A stretch of DNA of 6,577 nt from Dehalococcoidia bacterium CG2_30_46_9 (GTDB taxonomy: Bacteria > Chloroflexota > Dehalococcoidia > GIF9 > AB-539-J10). Under the pieces are notes generated by a model. The model was given only the letters and a program-made list of their open reading frames with translations. It was not told the DNA's origin and did no database searches. The stretch covers positions 1 through 6,577 of the forward strand of contig MNYE01000079.1 in the NCBI GenBank assembly GCA_001873005.1, read 5' to 3'. The translations under genes were made by a program, and so were the position numbers. Positions 1 through 5,493 of this stretch are shown here, in pieces (position 1 is the first letter of the stretch; each line of letters opens with the position of its first letter).

Positions 1-25
1 TAACACCAATTTTTACTTCTTCCAT
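1..25 (-). CDS. hdrA: Start of probable HdrA (heterodisulfide reductase subunit A), partial
   Basis: Only the first eight codons are in the window, reading MEEVKIGV. The ATG at 25 is preceded by a GGAGG at 33-37 with seven-base spacing, so this is a genuine start and not a chance frame. HdrA proteins, the FAD and Fe-S flavoprotein that performs electron bifurcation in Hdr complexes, commonly begin with a similar short strand (MEE-(V/I)-(K/R)-IGV) leading into a CHCG motif. The gene lies 16 bases after the stop of the HdrC-HdrB fusion, where HdrA is expected. The identification rests on eight residues and on context, so it is an inference. Another Rossmann-type protein beginning in the same way cannot be excluded. 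Confidence 0.6.
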
Positions 26-41
26 TTTCGTTCCTCCGTCA

Positions 42-1190
42 TTACATTGCCTCAGCAACAAGCTCAGAGACATCTTTAACCTGGATGGTCTCTGCCTTGT
101 CCATAGAGAGCACGCTATCCCTGTAGTTGAGGAAGCAGTAGGGACAGGCTACAGCTATTATATTGGCACCTTTCTCAAGAGCTTGCTCCACCCTTATGTC
201 CGAGAATCTTTCCCCCTTCTTCGTGTCCATCCAGATCCTACCACCACCACCACCACAACAAAGAGCTTCCTCACGGGAATCAGGAAATTCAACTAATTCC
301 AAGCCAGGAATACTTTGTAGTAGCTTCCTTGGTTCATCGTATATGCTATTGTGTCGTCCAAGATAACAAGGATCAGAATAAATTACCTTCTTCTTTATCT
401 CTTTAGAAAATCTCAATTTCCCCTGGTCGATAAGCGAAACTAAATATTGGGTGATATGGAGCACCTGGAATTTGCCTCCAAGTTCGGGATACTCATTCTT
501 AAACGCATGGTAACAATGCGGTGAAGAAACCACTATGGTTTTAACGCCGTTGCTACCAAAGGTGTTAATGTTGCTTTTAGCCAAGCTTTGAAAGATCTCT
601 TCATGTCCCGCCTTTCTAATTGCCTCGCCACAGCATTTTGCCTCAGTGCCTATAATCCCAAAATCAATCCCAAGTTTGTTGAGTATGGTCGCGGTAGACC
701 GAGATACTGTTTTTACATCAGGGTCATAAGACGGAATGCAGCAAGGGAAATAAAGTATTTCAGTACCCCGTGTAAATTTTTTCACCCCCAGATCCTTAGC
801 CCAGTCGTCTCGCTTTTCCGGCTCCTCACCAAGTGGATTACCTACGCCGGCAATATTCTTGGCTGAAATTCGTAGAGCATCAGGAACGACGCCAATGCCC
901 AAGCTGGCTACGGCTCGGCGTATGGCCCTCATAACGTCGATTATCTCTACACCTCGGGGGCAGCGTTGAACACAAGCCCGACAGGTAACACAAATCCAGA
1001 CATCCTCGCTGCCAAAGTTGGTTGCTCCAAGCTGAGCCTCATGCATAATGCGGCGAACCATGAAACTTCGTACCGTATTCCAGGGGCAAATACCGGTACA
1101 AAGACCGCATTGGTAACATAATTTGAGCGGCTCACCACCAGCCTCGAGTATCACATCTGTCACTTCTTTATAGGGGCTTAGCACTTCCAT
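42..1190 (-). CDS. hdrD: HdrD-like fused HdrC-HdrB iron-sulfur protein (heterodisulfide reductase family)
   Basis: A 382-residue soluble protein joining an HdrC-like ferredoxin domain to an HdrB-like CCG domain, the layout of HdrD and bacterial HdrBC fusions. Two 4Fe-4S motifs come first: C25-C28-C31-C35 and C67-C70-C73-C77, each ending in CP. Two CCG (DUF224) modules follow: C150/C151, C186-C187-G and C226 in an SPHC context, then C275, C311-C312-G with a glycine run, and C349-P-Y-C352. In studied HdrB these modules bind noncubane 4Fe-4S clusters that cleave a disulfide. The bacterial substrate is unknown. The frame could begin with TTG at 1211, but nothing like a ribosome site precedes it. 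The ATG at 1190 has GAGGT at 1199-1203, eight bases away, and is preferred. No membrane segment is visible. The gene is separated from fdhA by a 254-bp gap but runs the same way and leads straight into the probable hdrA. Confidence 0.9.
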   Translation of the reverse strand: MEVLSPYKEVTDVILEAGGEPLKLCYQCGLCTGICPWNTVRSFMVRRIMHEAQLGATNFGSEDVWICVTCRACVQRCPRGVEIIDVMRAIRRAVASLGIGVVPDALRISAKNIAGVGNPLGEEPEKRDDWAKDLGVKKFTRGTEILYFPCCIPSYDPDVKTVSRSTATILNKLGIDFGIIGTEAKCCGEAIRKAGHEEIFQSLAKSNINTFGSNGVKTIVVSSPHCYHAFKNEYPELGGKFQVLHITQYLVSLIDQGKLRFSKEIKKKVIYSDPCYLGRHNSIYDEPRKLLQSIPGLELVEFPDSREEALCCGGGGGRIWMDTKKGERFSDIRVEQALEKGANIIAVACPYCFLNYRDSVLSMDKAETIQVKDVSELVAEAM

Positions 1191-1198
1191 TTCATATA

Positions 1199-1203
1199 AC
1201 CTC
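1199..1203 (-). promoter_or_regulatory. Ribosome binding site that fixes the HdrD-like start at 1190
   Basis: GAGGT on the minus strand lies eight bases before the ATG at 1190. It falls inside the longer frame that would start with TTG at 1211, and nothing resembling a ribosome site precedes that TTG. This argues for the shorter 382-residue protein. Confidence 0.6.
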
Positions 1204-1229
1204 ACTTTCAAAAATTGGGGTTGTGTTAT

Positions 1230-1327
1230 TTAAGAGGGTGTCCGAAAACTCAGTACCGTAGCTTTGACCAGAAAATTGCTTAGCTTTGAAAAAGTGCCAT
1301 TTTGGGAGTTCTCGGACAACTTCTTAA
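1230..1327. mobile_element. MITE-like element, about 98 bp with imperfect 22-bp terminal inverted repeats
   Basis: The ends, 1230-1251 and 1306-1327, are inverted copies of each other matching at 19 of 22 positions. Both begin TTAAGA and share the core TGTCCGA and then AACTC. A GGGTGTCCGAAAACTC-type end is reminiscent of insertion-sequence termini, but I cannot name the family. The interior is too short for a transposase and contains a direct repeat, TAGCTTTGA at 1259-1267 and 1281-1289, spaced by 22 bp. The outer TTAA could be part of the repeat or a target duplication. It lies between fdhA and the HdrD-like gene without breaking either. An RNA hairpin or regulatory structure is the main alternative. 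Confidence 0.5.
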
Positions 1328-1352
1328 TTGGGGGAGGAACTCACCCCGGCTA

Positions 1353-1405
1353 AATTTTGTCTTTCCCAAATTTTCTCCCAATCGTTTTTGTTGTAAGACA
1401 AAATT
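1353..1405. repeat. Perfect 11-bp inverted repeat with 31-base loop downstream of fdhA
   Basis: AATTTTGTCTT at 1353-1363 is the exact reverse complement of 1395-1405. Next to it, on the fdhA side, is a smaller hairpin, CTCAG at 1406-1410 with CTGAG at 1418-1422. On the minus strand that small hairpin is followed by AATTTT, so the region could slow or end transcription after fdhA, although it lacks a GC-rich stem and a long U run. It could also be a second small repeat element. I see no gene, tRNA or convincing promoter in the gap from 1191 to 1444. Confidence 0.4.
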
Positions 1406-1444
1406 CTCAGTGTGAGGCTGAGTTTGTTAGCTTGGCAATGACTT

Positions 1445-3496
1445 TCATGAAACTTTTACCTTTTCAATCCTTGCGGCACAGACCTTATATTCAGGGATTT
1501 TGGCCACCGGATCAAATGCCGGATTTGTCAAGACGTTTGCTGCGCATTCAGCGAAGTGAAATGGTATGAAAATCATACCCTCAGGCACCCTTTCTGTTAT
1601 CAATGCTTTGGTCTTAATCTGACCTCTGCGAGTTTGAACCGAAACAAACTCCCCGGCACCAATGCCCAGCCTCGCAGCATCTATGTGAGCGATCTCCACA
1701 TATCCTGTCGGAACCTCCTTGTTCAGTAATTCTGTTCTTCTGGTCATCGTCCCTGTGTGGAAGTGGAATATTATCCTCCCCGTACTCAATATGAAAGGAT
1801 ATTCCTCATCTGGGAGTTCCGCAGGCTCTTTGAATTCTATGCCGAAAAATTTGCCCTTACCATTGGCACGGCTAAACTTTTCCTTATGAAGGTAAGGAGT
1901 TCCCGGGTGTTCCTTAGATGGGCATGGCCAGGCTAAACCACCCTTCTGAAGCCGATCGTAAGACATGCCGCCATAGCTAAGAGTAAAGGATGCTATCTCA
2001 TCCATAATCTCAGCAGGTGATACATACTCAAACTCCTTGGAACCCATTGCCTTCGCAAGGCTACAGATTATTTCCCAATCAGCTTTACTCTCGCCGGGAG
2101 GCTCAATGGCCTTCCTCACCATCTGCACCAGACGCTCTGTGGAGGTGAATGTACCTTCTTTCTCAGCATAACATGCCCCCGGAAGCACAACATCAGCTAA
2201 CTGGGCAGTCTCAGTAAGGAATATGTCCTGTACAACAAGGAATTCGAGTTTTTCCAAGCCTTCCTTGACATGGCTAATGTCTGGGTCTGATACCATCGGA
2301 TTTTCGCCCATAATGTACATCGCCTTTATATTGCCTTTCGCAGCCTCGTTCATCATCTCAATGATGGTCAGCCCCGGCTTTTCCGGTAGCTTCACCTTCC
2401 AGGCATTCCCAAACTTCTCTCGCGCCTTTTCGTCAACCACATTCTGGTATCCTGAATAGACGTTGGGCAATGCCCCCATATCACAAGCACCTTGAACATT
2501 GACTTGCCCTCTTAGAGGGTTAACCCCGGTGCTTGGTTTACCTAAATTACCTGTCAACATTGCCAGATTGGCGGATGACCGCACATTATCTACACCGGTT
2601 GTGTGTTGTGTTATCCCCATTGAGTAGATGATAGAGGCACGCTCAGCTTTGGCGTATGTTCTAGCAGCATCGACAAGGATATCTTTGGGCACGCCTGTTA
2701 TTTGCTCAACATACTCTGGGGTGTATTTTTTGACCACTTCTTTAAGTTCCTCAATTCCCTCGGTTCGCTCCTTGATGAATTCCTTATCCTCCAAACCCTC
2801 ATTTAGAATGACATTCATCATACCATTGAACAAGGCAACATCTGTCCCTGGCCTGTGCCTAAGGTGGTAGTCAGCAAACTGAACCAAAGTGATACTCCGC
2901 GGATCCGCGACTATAATTTTTGCCCCTTTCTCCTTTGCCCTCAATATATACCTGGCTATCAGTGGATGCTGCTCTGGGGTGTTAGAGCCAATAACCAATA
3001 TGCAATCGGCATCTTCAAGTTCTCTTATTGAGTTGGTCATTGCCCCACTACCAAAGCTTTGCACTAAACCAACAACCGTGGAGGCATGACATAACCGGGC
3101 ACAGTGATCAACGTTATTTGTGCCTAAAACTGCTCTGGCAAACTTCATCATGAGGTAGTTTTCTTCATTAGTGCACTTTGCCGACGAAAGCACAGCAATG
3201 GAATCAGGACCATAGCTCTCCTTATATTCCTTAAGTTTCTTGGCCACGAGGAACAGAGCCTCATCCCATGAGATATCAGTAAACTTCCCATTCCGCTTTA
3301 TCAGTGGCTTTGTTAATCTGTCCTTACTGGTTACAAAGTCACCGGCGTTCAATCCCTTTATACATAGCTTCCCTTGACTAACCGGATGTGATTTACATGG
3401 CAATATACCTATGAGCTTGCCATCAAGAACTTGAAGGTAGAAGTTGCACCCACAACCACAATAGGGGCATGTCGTAAGGACATTCTTATACTCCAC
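1445..3496 (-). CDS. fdhA: Formate dehydrogenase catalytic subunit, molybdopterin/Fe-S, cysteine type
   Basis: A 683-residue molybdopterin oxidoreductase that interconverts formate and CO2 with a Mo- or W-bis-pterin cofactor. The N-terminal 4Fe-4S motif is C10-C13-C17 plus C45, followed by K47, which matches the lysine that links cluster and pterin in E. coli FdhF. The metal ligand is C136 followed by H137, in the context ARLCHAST. This corresponds to Sec140-His141 of FdhF, and the codon is TGT, so this is the cysteine form. A long conserved stretch (GITQHTTGVDN through GNLGKPSTGVNPLRGQ to VQGACDMG) is diagnostic of FdhA. The C-terminal pterin dinucleotide domain begins near ILSTGR and includes the region around PAFDPVAKIPEYK. 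There is no Tat signal, so it is cytoplasmic. The start is GTG with GGAGG at 3503-3507, six bases away. The reading frame overlaps the preceding gene by 11 bases, which suggests translational coupling. Length matches methanogen and bacterial FdhA. Confidence 0.95.
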   Translation of the reverse strand: MEYKNVLTTCPYCGCGCNFYLQVLDGKLIGILPCKSHPVSQGKLCIKGLNAGDFVTSKDRLTKPLIKRNGKFTDISWDEALFLVAKKLKEYKESYGPDSIAVLSSAKCTNEENYLMMKFARAVLGTNNVDHCARLCHASTVVGLVQSFGSGAMTNSIRELEDADCILVIGSNTPEQHPLIARYILRAKEKGAKIIVADPRSITLVQFADYHLRHRPGTDVALFNGMMNVILNEGLEDKEFIKERTEGIEELKEVVKKYTPEYVEQITGVPKDILVDAARTYAKAERASIIYSMGITQHTTGVDNVRSSANLAMLTGNLGKPSTGVNPLRGQVNVQGACDMGALPNVYSGYQNVVDEKAREKFGNAWKVKLPEKPGLTIIEMMNEAAKGNIKAMYIMGENPMVSDPDISHVKEGLEKLEFLVVQDIFLTETAQLADVVLPGACYAEKEGTFTSTERLVQMVRKAIEPPGESKADWEIICSLAKAMGSKEFEYVSPAEIMDEIASFTLSYGGMSYDRLQKGGLAWPCPSKEHPGTPYLHKEKFSRANGKGKFFGIEFKEPAELPDEEYPFILSTGRIIFHFHTGTMTRRTELLNKEVPTGYVEIAHIDAARLGIGAGEFVSVQTRRGQIKTKALITERVPEGMIFIPFHFAECAANVLTNPAFDPVAKIPEYKVCAARIEKVKVS

Positions 3497-4334
3497 TTGT
3501 CACCTCCTTTCTCATAGGACTCTCATCCAGTGTAGTTAATAGCGGTGATTCCTGCTCCACAGCTATTCCAGCTTCATAATCGAATAAGTCCTTCATATCT
3601 CTCCTCAACTGCCTAAAAATCGTGAGCAATGGGATGTCAACAGGACATGCCTTCTCGCATTCACCACATCCAATGCATCTTTCTGAGATATGATAAAATC
3701 TTATGAAGAGGAACATTGGGATTTCGGGTGGTAACGACCCTGTCTCAGTAAAGATTTTCTGCTCCATCTTGCAGTCCTTGCAAAAACACATTGGACAGGC
3801 ATCCCTGCATCCATAGCATTTTATGCATTTGCTGAGCTCGTGCCTCCAGAAGGCCAATCGCTCCGGTAAGCTCTTACTCAAAAGAGCATTGATATTCTCA
3901 TCTCCAGAAACTCCTTCAACCCTCTCCCCTATGACAAGGTTATTAGGGTAAGGTCTTTCGCATTTGCACTCCTTAGCCTCCTCCTGGGAGCAGGCGATGC
4001 CCATGATTTTGATCTTTTCCAGGTCTATCTGACCTCTTTTAGCCAGCTCAACTAGCGCCCGCTCTTCACATCCCCTAGCCACAATGCCAATTTTCATATT
4101 CGGCTCTCTTCTCTGCATAAGGGATAGTATATTGTCCTTCGATGGCCTACAGGTGTAGCAAAGCCGACGATATTGAGTCGAAGTTGTTAGCTTACCAAGC
4201 TCGCTTATGCCATTGACTCTACCAGTAAACAGGTAAGGCGCTACGCCGCCATCTTGCTCTTTCAGACCGAAGATGGCATCAACTTCTTTAGATTCGAGCC
4301 ACTTTCTGGCTAAATCTCGAATATTCTCTATCAT
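3486..4334 (-). CDS. FdhB/FrhB-like iron-sulfur electron-transfer subunit with two 4Fe-4S clusters
   Basis: A 282-residue soluble protein that probably carries electrons between FdhA and the MvhD/Hdr proteins. The C-terminal half has a ferredoxin-like pair: C170-C173-C176-C180 and C220-C223-C226-C230, each ending in CP. Between them lies an additional cysteine set, C183, C185 and C188, in the order MCFCKDC. The N-terminal part, about residues 20-130, contains GGVAPYL, the VARGCEERAL segment with C89, then C115 and C123/C125. It resembles the domain found beside formate dehydrogenases and F420 hydrogenase beta (FrhB) proteins. I do not see a clear flavin-binding signature, so flavin content is open. 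The ATG start overlaps the mvhD stop as ATGA, with GAGGT six bases upstream. The stop lies within fdhA, beyond its start. A name such as fdhB is plausible but not certain. Confidence 0.8.
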   Translation of the reverse strand: MIENIRDLARKWLESKEVDAIFGLKEQDGGVAPYLFTGRVNGISELGKLTTSTQYRRLCYTCRPSKDNILSLMQRREPNMKIGIVARGCEERALVELAKRGQIDLEKIKIMGIACSQEEAKECKCERPYPNNLVIGERVEGVSGDENINALLSKSLPERLAFWRHELSKCIKCYGCRDACPMCFCKDCKMEQKIFTETGSLPPEIPMFLFIRFYHISERCIGCGECEKACPVDIPLLTIFRQLRRDMKDLFDYEAGIAVEQESPLLTTLDESPMRKEVTSGV

Positions 4335-4750
4335 GCTCTTACCTCTTTCAGTGGATTTGGCCCCAGTTTCTTTATCTCCTCAGTAAATTGCCTGACGACT
4401 TCAGCAAATCTAGCGCCCTCTGATGCTGAGACCCATTCAAGCCTAACCCTGGCTGGATCAATCCCCAGGTATCCCAATATCCTCTCCAGAATGGCCATCC
4501 TCTTTTTAGTTCGGTGGTTGCCATATATATAGTGGCAATCTCCAATATGACAACCAAGAATTAGCACTCCGTCTGCCCTAAGAGACAAAGCCTTAACTAC
4601 AAACTCAGGCTCTACTCTACCGGAGCACATCACCCTGATAATCCTTATATTTGGTGGATATTGGAGTCTGCTTACTCCAGCAAGATCTGCCCCGGCATAG
4701 GAGCACCAGTTGCAGCAGAAAGCTAATATCTTCGGCTCAAATTCGGCCAT
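4331..4750 (-). CDS. mvhD: MvhD-type [2Fe-2S] subunit linking a dehydrogenase to heterodisulfide reductase
   Basis: A 139-residue protein of the F420-non-reducing hydrogenase delta (MvhD/HdrD-delta) family. In methanogens MvhD carries a [2Fe-2S] cluster and hands electrons from the hydrogenase, or from formate dehydrogenase, to HdrA. The family cysteines are all present: FCC-x2-C (C12, C13, C16), C42 in MCSGR, and C67 and C72 in GCHIGDCHY. The open frame extends upstream to 4819, but the extra 23 residues are atypical and run into the end of the preceding microprotein gene. The ATG at 4750 has GGAGG at 4758-4762, seven bases away, so I take that start. It overlaps the next gene by ATGA. No hydrogenase large or small subunit is nearby, so formate dehydrogenase is the likely electron source. 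Confidence 0.92.
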   Translation of the reverse strand: MAEFEPKILAFCCNWCSYAGADLAGVSRLQYPPNIRIIRVMCSGRVEPEFVVKALSLRADGVLILGCHIGDCHYIYGNHRTKKRMAILERILGYLGIDPARVRLEWVSASEGARFAEVVRQFTEEIKKLGPNPLKEVRA

Positions 4751-4757
4751 GTGGCTA

Positions 4758-4762
4758 CCTCC
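4758..4762 (-). promoter_or_regulatory. Ribosome binding site that fixes the mvhD start at 4750
   Basis: A GGAGG on the minus strand sits seven bases before the ATG at 4750. It lies between the microprotein stop (4788) and mvhD, and it excludes the 23-residue upstream extension of the mvhD frame. Confidence 0.75.
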
Positions 4763-4787
4763 TGGATCTGCCCAAACTTTTGGTGAA

Positions 4788-4955
4788 CTAAGCCTTCTTA
4801 CCTGTATCAAAGGCAGCACCTAACATAAACAAGAGCCCTATAATACACAGCACTACTGTGCCCGGGAAAATCATACTACCCGCTTGTTTCCCAGCCACAG
4901 CACCCACAGCCAATAAGATCAGCCCTATGAGAAATTCACCTTCTCCTCGTGTCAT
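4788..4955 (-). CDS. Small membrane protein, 55 residues, function unknown
   Basis: The frame encodes 55 residues beginning MTRGEGEFLIGLILLAVG. Two hydrophobic stretches are clear: about residues 8-21 (FLIGLILLAVGAVA) and about 29-48 (MIFPGTVVLCIIGLLFMLGA). They are separated by a short polar-to-glycine turn, and the C-terminus DTGKKA is positively charged, so a two-helix hairpin in the membrane is likely. The ATG at 4955 has a strong GGAGG at 4961-4965, five bases away, overlapping the end of the gene before it. The gene sits 10 bases after the OB-fold protein stop and 37 bases before mvhD. Its initiation signal and codon-by-codon sense make it a likely real gene. I recognise no family. A role as a membrane anchor or small subunit beside the channel or OB protein is only a guess. 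Confidence 0.75.
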   Translation of the reverse strand: MTRGEGEFLIGLILLAVGAVAGKQAGSMIFPGTVVLCIIGLLFMLGAAFDTGKKA

Positions 4956-4965
4956 TTTTTCCTCC

Positions 4966-5493
4966 TTAACCCTGACCCTGAACTTGTTTCAGGGGATTCA
5001 GGGTCAATTTCTTAACATTGATTGCGGAAATTGCCTGCGCTTTCCGATGAGGAAACGCCCTGATTACTGTACCTAAAACCTCTACTTGCTCGCCAACTGC
5101 TAAAGACTCCTGCAGCGAAGTAAATAGGATTGCTGATATAGCTCCAGTCCCATCGTTTATCTTTAGCCAAGGGCGATTCAGCCATCTAAAGGAAATCCTC
5201 TCTACCGTACCCCTGATTTTTACAGCTTCACCTAGCGTATTTGAATTGATATTTGATACCTTATGAAACCTTGCCTTTTCCTCATAAAGTGGTGTAGCAC
5301 TAGAATAGGTACTCTGGCTCATTCTTGTCAGAATCATTGGGATGATAATCAAAGCAGCAAGCATAGGGATAGCTATAGCTAGAAGGCGATAATCTTTGCT
5401 CCGGGAAAAGCTGAAGATAATTAGGACAGCGAAGATAGCAAAGGTTATCCAAGCTATCAAGGACATACCAAGAGGCTTTGACCTATTATTCAT
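4966..5493 (-). CDS. Two-helix membrane protein with an OB-fold (nucleic-acid-binding-like) domain
   Basis: A 175-residue protein of unknown role. It begins with two membrane helices, about residues 10-29 and 36-57, with the basic pair R31/K33 between them. A linker of about 25 residues leads to a C-terminal domain of about 85 residues. The pattern VKIRGTVERIS, then PWLKINDGTGAISAILF, then LAVGEQVEVLGTVIRA is typical of the OB-fold (tRNA_anti-like) class. Such a fold can bind nucleic acid but also occurs in membrane-tethered proteins with no nucleic acid role, so function is open. The last 13 residues (LTLNPLKQVQGQG) come from a palindromic repeat, see 4973-5006. The ATG overlaps the FNT stop as ATGA; the nearest ribosome-like sequence (GGAG) is about 12 bases off, so expression is probably coupled to the channel gene. 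Confidence 0.7.
   Translation of the reverse strand: MNNRSKPLGMSLIAWITFAIFAVLIIFSFSRSKDYRLLAIAIPMLAALIIIPMILTRMSQSTYSSATPLYEEKARFHKVSNINSNTLGEAVKIRGTVERISFRWLNRPWLKINDGTGAISAILFTSLQESLAVGEQVEVLGTVIRAFPHRKAQAISAINVKKLTLNPLKQVQGQG
4973..5006. repeat. REP-like palindromic repeat inside the end of the OB-fold gene
   Basis: TGACCCTGAA at 4973-4982 is the exact reverse complement of 4997-5006. A second nested arrangement pairs CCCTGAA (4976-4982) with TTCAGGG (4988-4994) around the loop CTTGT. The CCTGAA-CTTGT-TTCAGG core looks like dispersed palindromes I associate with several bacterial genomes, though I cannot confirm copies elsewhere. It is read through as the last residues of the OB-fold protein, and the stop follows it directly. 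Confidence 0.65.

Noticed and set aside
588..866. Plus-strand open frame of 92 codons inside the HdrD-like gene
   Set aside because: It lies opposite a clearly conserved Fe-S protein, has no ribosome site and shows no recognisable protein pattern.
1259..1289. CRISPR-like spaced repeat
   Set aside because: Only two 9-bp units occur, within a small inverted-repeat element. No array or cas gene.
1357..1569. Plus-strand 70-codon frame across the fdhA 3' end and the gap
   Set aside because: Half is antisense to fdhA and half covers the inverted repeats. No ribosome site or family resemblance.
2223..3089. Three plus-strand open frames opposite fdhA (2223-2459, 2628-2870, 2889-3089)
   Set aside because: They are antisense to strongly conserved FdhA segments and rich in Ser and Ile as expected from reverse reading. 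No initiation signals.
3089..3091. Selenocysteine at the FdhA active site
   Set aside because: The codon at the ligand position is TGT (cysteine), and the whole frame has no internal TGA.
4751..4819. 23-residue upstream extension of MvhD
   Set aside because: The extension overlaps the microprotein stop, is not typical of MvhD, and a good ribosome site serves the ATG at 4750.
4858..5076. Plus-strand 72-codon frame across the microprotein and the end of the OB-fold gene
   Set aside because: Antisense to two better supported genes and running through the palindromic repeat. No ribosome site.
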